From Bacillota bacterium (lineage in GTDB: Bacteria > Bacillota > Clostridia > Acetivibrionales > DSM-1351): a DNA stretch of 7,762 bases. The position numbers and the translations under genes were made by a program. Below are positions 6,097 through 7,762 of this stretch, one piece after another. Each line of letters opens with the position of its first letter. The stretch's first letter is position 1. The stretch spans positions 1-7,762 of the forward strand of contig JAEYNY010000179.1 in the NCBI GenBank assembly GCA_023412275.1, written 5' to 3'. The notes below the pieces were generated by a model. That model worked only from the letters and a program-made list of their open reading frames with translations. It was not told the DNA's origin and did no database searches.

Positions 6097-7290
6097 ATGA
6101 AAGTTTTAGTTATCAACGCGGGAAGTTCTTCATTGAAATATCAATTAATCGATATGACAAATGAAACAGTTCTTGCAAAGGGGTTATGTGACAGAATAGG
6201 GATTGACAATTCCTTTATAAAGCAATCAAGGGGTTCAGAAGAGGCGGTTGTTTTAAACAAGGAATTAAAGAACCACAAAGATGCGATAGAGGCTGTTATC
6301 AGTGCACTTACAGATGATAAGATCGGTGTTATAAAAAACATGTCAGAAATATCAGCGGTAGGACACAGAATAGTACACGGTGGAGAAAAATTCAACAGTT
6401 CAGTAGTTATAGATGAAAAGGTTATGGAAGCGGTAAGAGAGTGTATAGACATAGCTCCTCTTCACAATCCACCAAATATAATAGGTATAGAGGCTTGTCA
6501 ACAGATTATGCCGAATATACCGATGGTAGCTGTATTTGATACTACTTTCCACAGCTCCATGCCTGATTATGCATACCTTTATGCATTGCCATATGAACTT
6601 TACGAAAAATATGGTATAAGAAAATATGGTTTCCATGGAACATCCCACAAATATGTTGCAGAGAGAGCTGCTGCAATGCTTGGTAAGCCATTAAGTGAAT
6701 TAAAGATAATTACATGTCATCTTGAAAACGGTTCAAGTATTTGTGCAGTAAACAAAGGTAAGTCAGTTGATACATCAATGGGCTTTACACCTCTGCAAGG
6801 TCTTGCAATGGGTACAAGAAGTGGTACAATTGACCCTGAAGTTGTTACATTCTTAATGGAAAAAGAAAACCTGGATGTTAAGGGTGTAAGCAATCTCTTA
6901 AATAAAAAGTCAGGCGTTCTTGGTATATCAGGTGTAAGCAGTGACTTCAGAGATTTGCATGCTGCAGCTGATTCAGGAAACAGCAGAGCTGAACTTGCAA
7001 TTGAAATTTTCAGTTATGGTGTTAAGAAATTCATCGGAGAATATATTGCAGTTATGAATGGTGTTGATGCAATCGTATTTACAGCAGGTGTAGGTGAAAA
7101 TAATTCTGTAGTAAGAAATATGATTGTCAGCAATATGGATTTCTTCGGTGTCAAAATAGATGAAGAAAAGAATAAGCTCAGAGGACAGGAAATTGATATT
7201 TCTGCTGAAGGTGCTACTGTAAGAACCCTTGTGATTCCAACTAATGAAGAGCTTGCAATTGCTAAGGAAACAGTAAAATTTATAAAGTAA
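6097..7290 (+). CDS. ackA: Acetate kinase
   Basis: This 397-residue member of the ASKHA (acetate and sugar kinase/Hsp70/actin) fold makes ATP and acetate from acetyl phosphate and ADP, using the product of the upstream pta. The residues known to matter in the Methanosarcina enzyme are all at the expected places: Asn7 in VINAGSSSLKYQ, Arg91 in GHRIVHGGEKF, Asp148 in VFDTTFHSSMP, His180 in YGFHGTSH, Asn211 in CHLENGSS, Arg241 in MGTRSGTIDPE and Glu384 in PTNEE; the phosphate-loop-like FTAGVGENN is at 328-336. The length is normal for the family and nothing is missing. The start ATG has AGGGGAG 11 bases upstream. No clear intrinsic terminator follows, so some read-through into the next gene is possible. 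Confidence 0.98.
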   Translation: MKVLVINAGSSSLKYQLIDMTNETVLAKGLCDRIGIDNSFIKQSRGSEEAVVLNKELKNHKDAIEAVISALTDDKIGVIKNMSEISAVGHRIVHGGEKFNSSVVIDEKVMEAVRECIDIAPLHNPPNIIGIEACQQIMPNIPMVAVFDTTFHSSMPDYAYLYALPYELYEKYGIRKYGFHGTSHKYVAERAAAMLGKPLSELKIITCHLENGSSICAVNKGKSVDTSMGFTPLQGLAMGTRSGTIDPEVVTFLMEKENLDVKGVSNLLNKKSGVLGISGVSSDFRDLHAAADSGNSRAELAIEIFSYGVKKFIGEYIAVMNGVDAIVFTAGVGENNSVVRNMIVSNMDFFGVKIDEEKNKLRGQEIDISAEGATVRTLVIPTNEELAIAKETVKFIK

Positions 7291-7369
7291 TTTTCAATAT
7301 AATATATATGTAAAAACAGGGCAACAATAGTAATATAATTAATAATATAATTTTACCGAAATTGAATTA
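7291..7369 (+). other. AT-rich spacer after ackA with a tandem TAATATAATT repeat
   Basis: TAATATAATT occurs at 7331-7340 and again at 7343-7352, a 12-base step. It lies just upstream of the -35 of the next promoter, where an AT-rich UP element would sit. No GC-rich hairpin followed by T is present, so ackA has no obvious intrinsic terminator here. Confidence 0.4.
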
Positions 7370-7398
7370 TTGACAAAAGCTGCATTAGTTAGTATAAT
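7370..7398 (+). promoter_or_regulatory. Consensus housekeeping (sigma-A) promoter of the yceD gene
   Basis: TTGACA (7370-7375) and TATAAT (7393-7398) are both perfect matches, with the ideal 17-base spacer. Transcription should start near 7405, giving a leader of about 23 bases that contains AAGAGG (7416-7421), six bases before the ATG at 7428. The downstream gene thus has its own strong promoter, independent of pta-ackA. Confidence 0.9.
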
Positions 7399-7427
7399 AT
7401 CAGTTGTCGGTTTTTAAGAGGTTACTT

Positions 7428-7762
7428 ATGAGAGTAAATGTGTCTGATATTATTAAAACTGAAGGAGCAGGAATAGATATCAATTTTGTTGATGATCTTC
7501 CTGAAATACAGGAGTATGATACTTCAGTAGAGTTTAAACCTTCTTTTAAGTTTGCAGGGCGCATAGTTAATTTAGGTGGCCTGTTAAAGTTAAGTGGTGA
7601 GCTTCATTATGAGTTTAGTGCAAACTGCCTCAGATGTCTTAAGCATTTAGATATGACTGAAGATATTGAGGTCGAAGAAAGCTTTGTCGAGGTTTCAAAA
7701 TCCGATGATGTTGATGCATATACATTTGAAGGTAATGTTGTTGACATTGATAAGCCACTTAT
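7428..7762 (+). CDS. yceD: DUF177 (YceD/YlbN-like) protein, partial, 3' end outside window
   Basis: An open frame starts at ATG 7428 and runs 111 codons to the window edge without a stop. It contains the DUF177 hallmark SANCLRCLKHL with the CxxC pair Cys67/Cys70, followed by the acidic stretch MTEDIEVEESF; full proteins are about 170 residues, so roughly two thirds is present. In most bacteria this gene stands directly before rpmF (ribosomal protein L32), often with fatty-acid genes beyond, and the family is linked to 23S rRNA/ribosome metabolism. Its exact role is not settled. The start is supported by AAGAGG six bases upstream and a consensus promoter. No signal peptide or membrane segment is seen. 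rpmF is expected just outside the window, which is inference. Confidence 0.88.
   Translation, partial: MRVNVSDIIKTEGAGIDINFVDDLPEIQEYDTSVEFKPSFKFAGRIVNLGGLLKLSGELHYEFSANCLRCLKHLDMTEDIEVEESFVEVSKSDDVDAYTFEGNVVDIDKPL

Noticed and set aside
7381..7409. FapR-type operator over the yceD promoter, suggested by TTAGT-like fragments, since yceD-rpmF often leads into fatty-acid genes.
   Set aside because: The dyad expected of FapR sites is not formed; the resemblance is only to short AT-rich pieces that include the -10 itself.

Overview
The window looks like chromosomal DNA from an anaerobic, AT-rich Firmicute, most likely a clostridium of the Ruminiclostridium/cellulolytic type. The grounds are the base composition, heavy AGA/ATA codon use, strong AAGGAG-like ribosome binding sites, the pta-ackA acetate pair, and a DUF177 (YceD) gene just after it. 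The genus is inference; no rRNA or other marker is present.

Layout. Positions 1-127 are the right end of an insertion sequence that looks IS3-family (last codons of the transposase, a hairpin, and a terminal repeat ending in CA). Positions 128-232 are a gene-free scrap with a twice-repeated 8-mer that may be another mobile-element relic. On the minus strand, gltX (glutamyl-tRNA synthetase, 2941-1472) is followed 27 bases later by an ApgM-like phosphomutase/kinase gene (1444-233), a probable two-gene operon. Upstream of gltX, also on the minus strand, is a membrane protein fused to a spermidine-synthase-like domain (4682-3081). It has its own strong intrinsic terminator (2986-3024), which separates it from gltX. 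A 374-base divergent intergenic region (4683-5056) separates this gene from the plus-strand pta (5057-6052) and ackA (6097-7290). After ackA, a near-perfect housekeeping promoter (7370-7398) drives a DUF177/YceD gene that runs off the right edge; in relatives this gene normally precedes rpmF (ribosomal protein L32).

How the genes work together. Pta and AckA convert acetyl-CoA to acetate with gain of one ATP, the main energy-conserving end of clostridial fermentation, and all known catalytic residues are intact in both. GltX charges tRNA-Glu. The ApgM-like protein belongs to glycolysis, or, if it is of the proposed homoserine-kinase subtype, to threonine synthesis. The fused membrane/spermidine-synthase-like protein has no established role and has lost a residue expected of true aminopropyltransferases.

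No CRISPR array, tRNA, rRNA, known riboswitch or defence/toxin system was seen. Most of the window is ordinary core metabolism. The best leads are the substrate of the ApgM-like enzyme, the altered active site of the fused protein, and the dyad-rich divergent promoter between it and pta.
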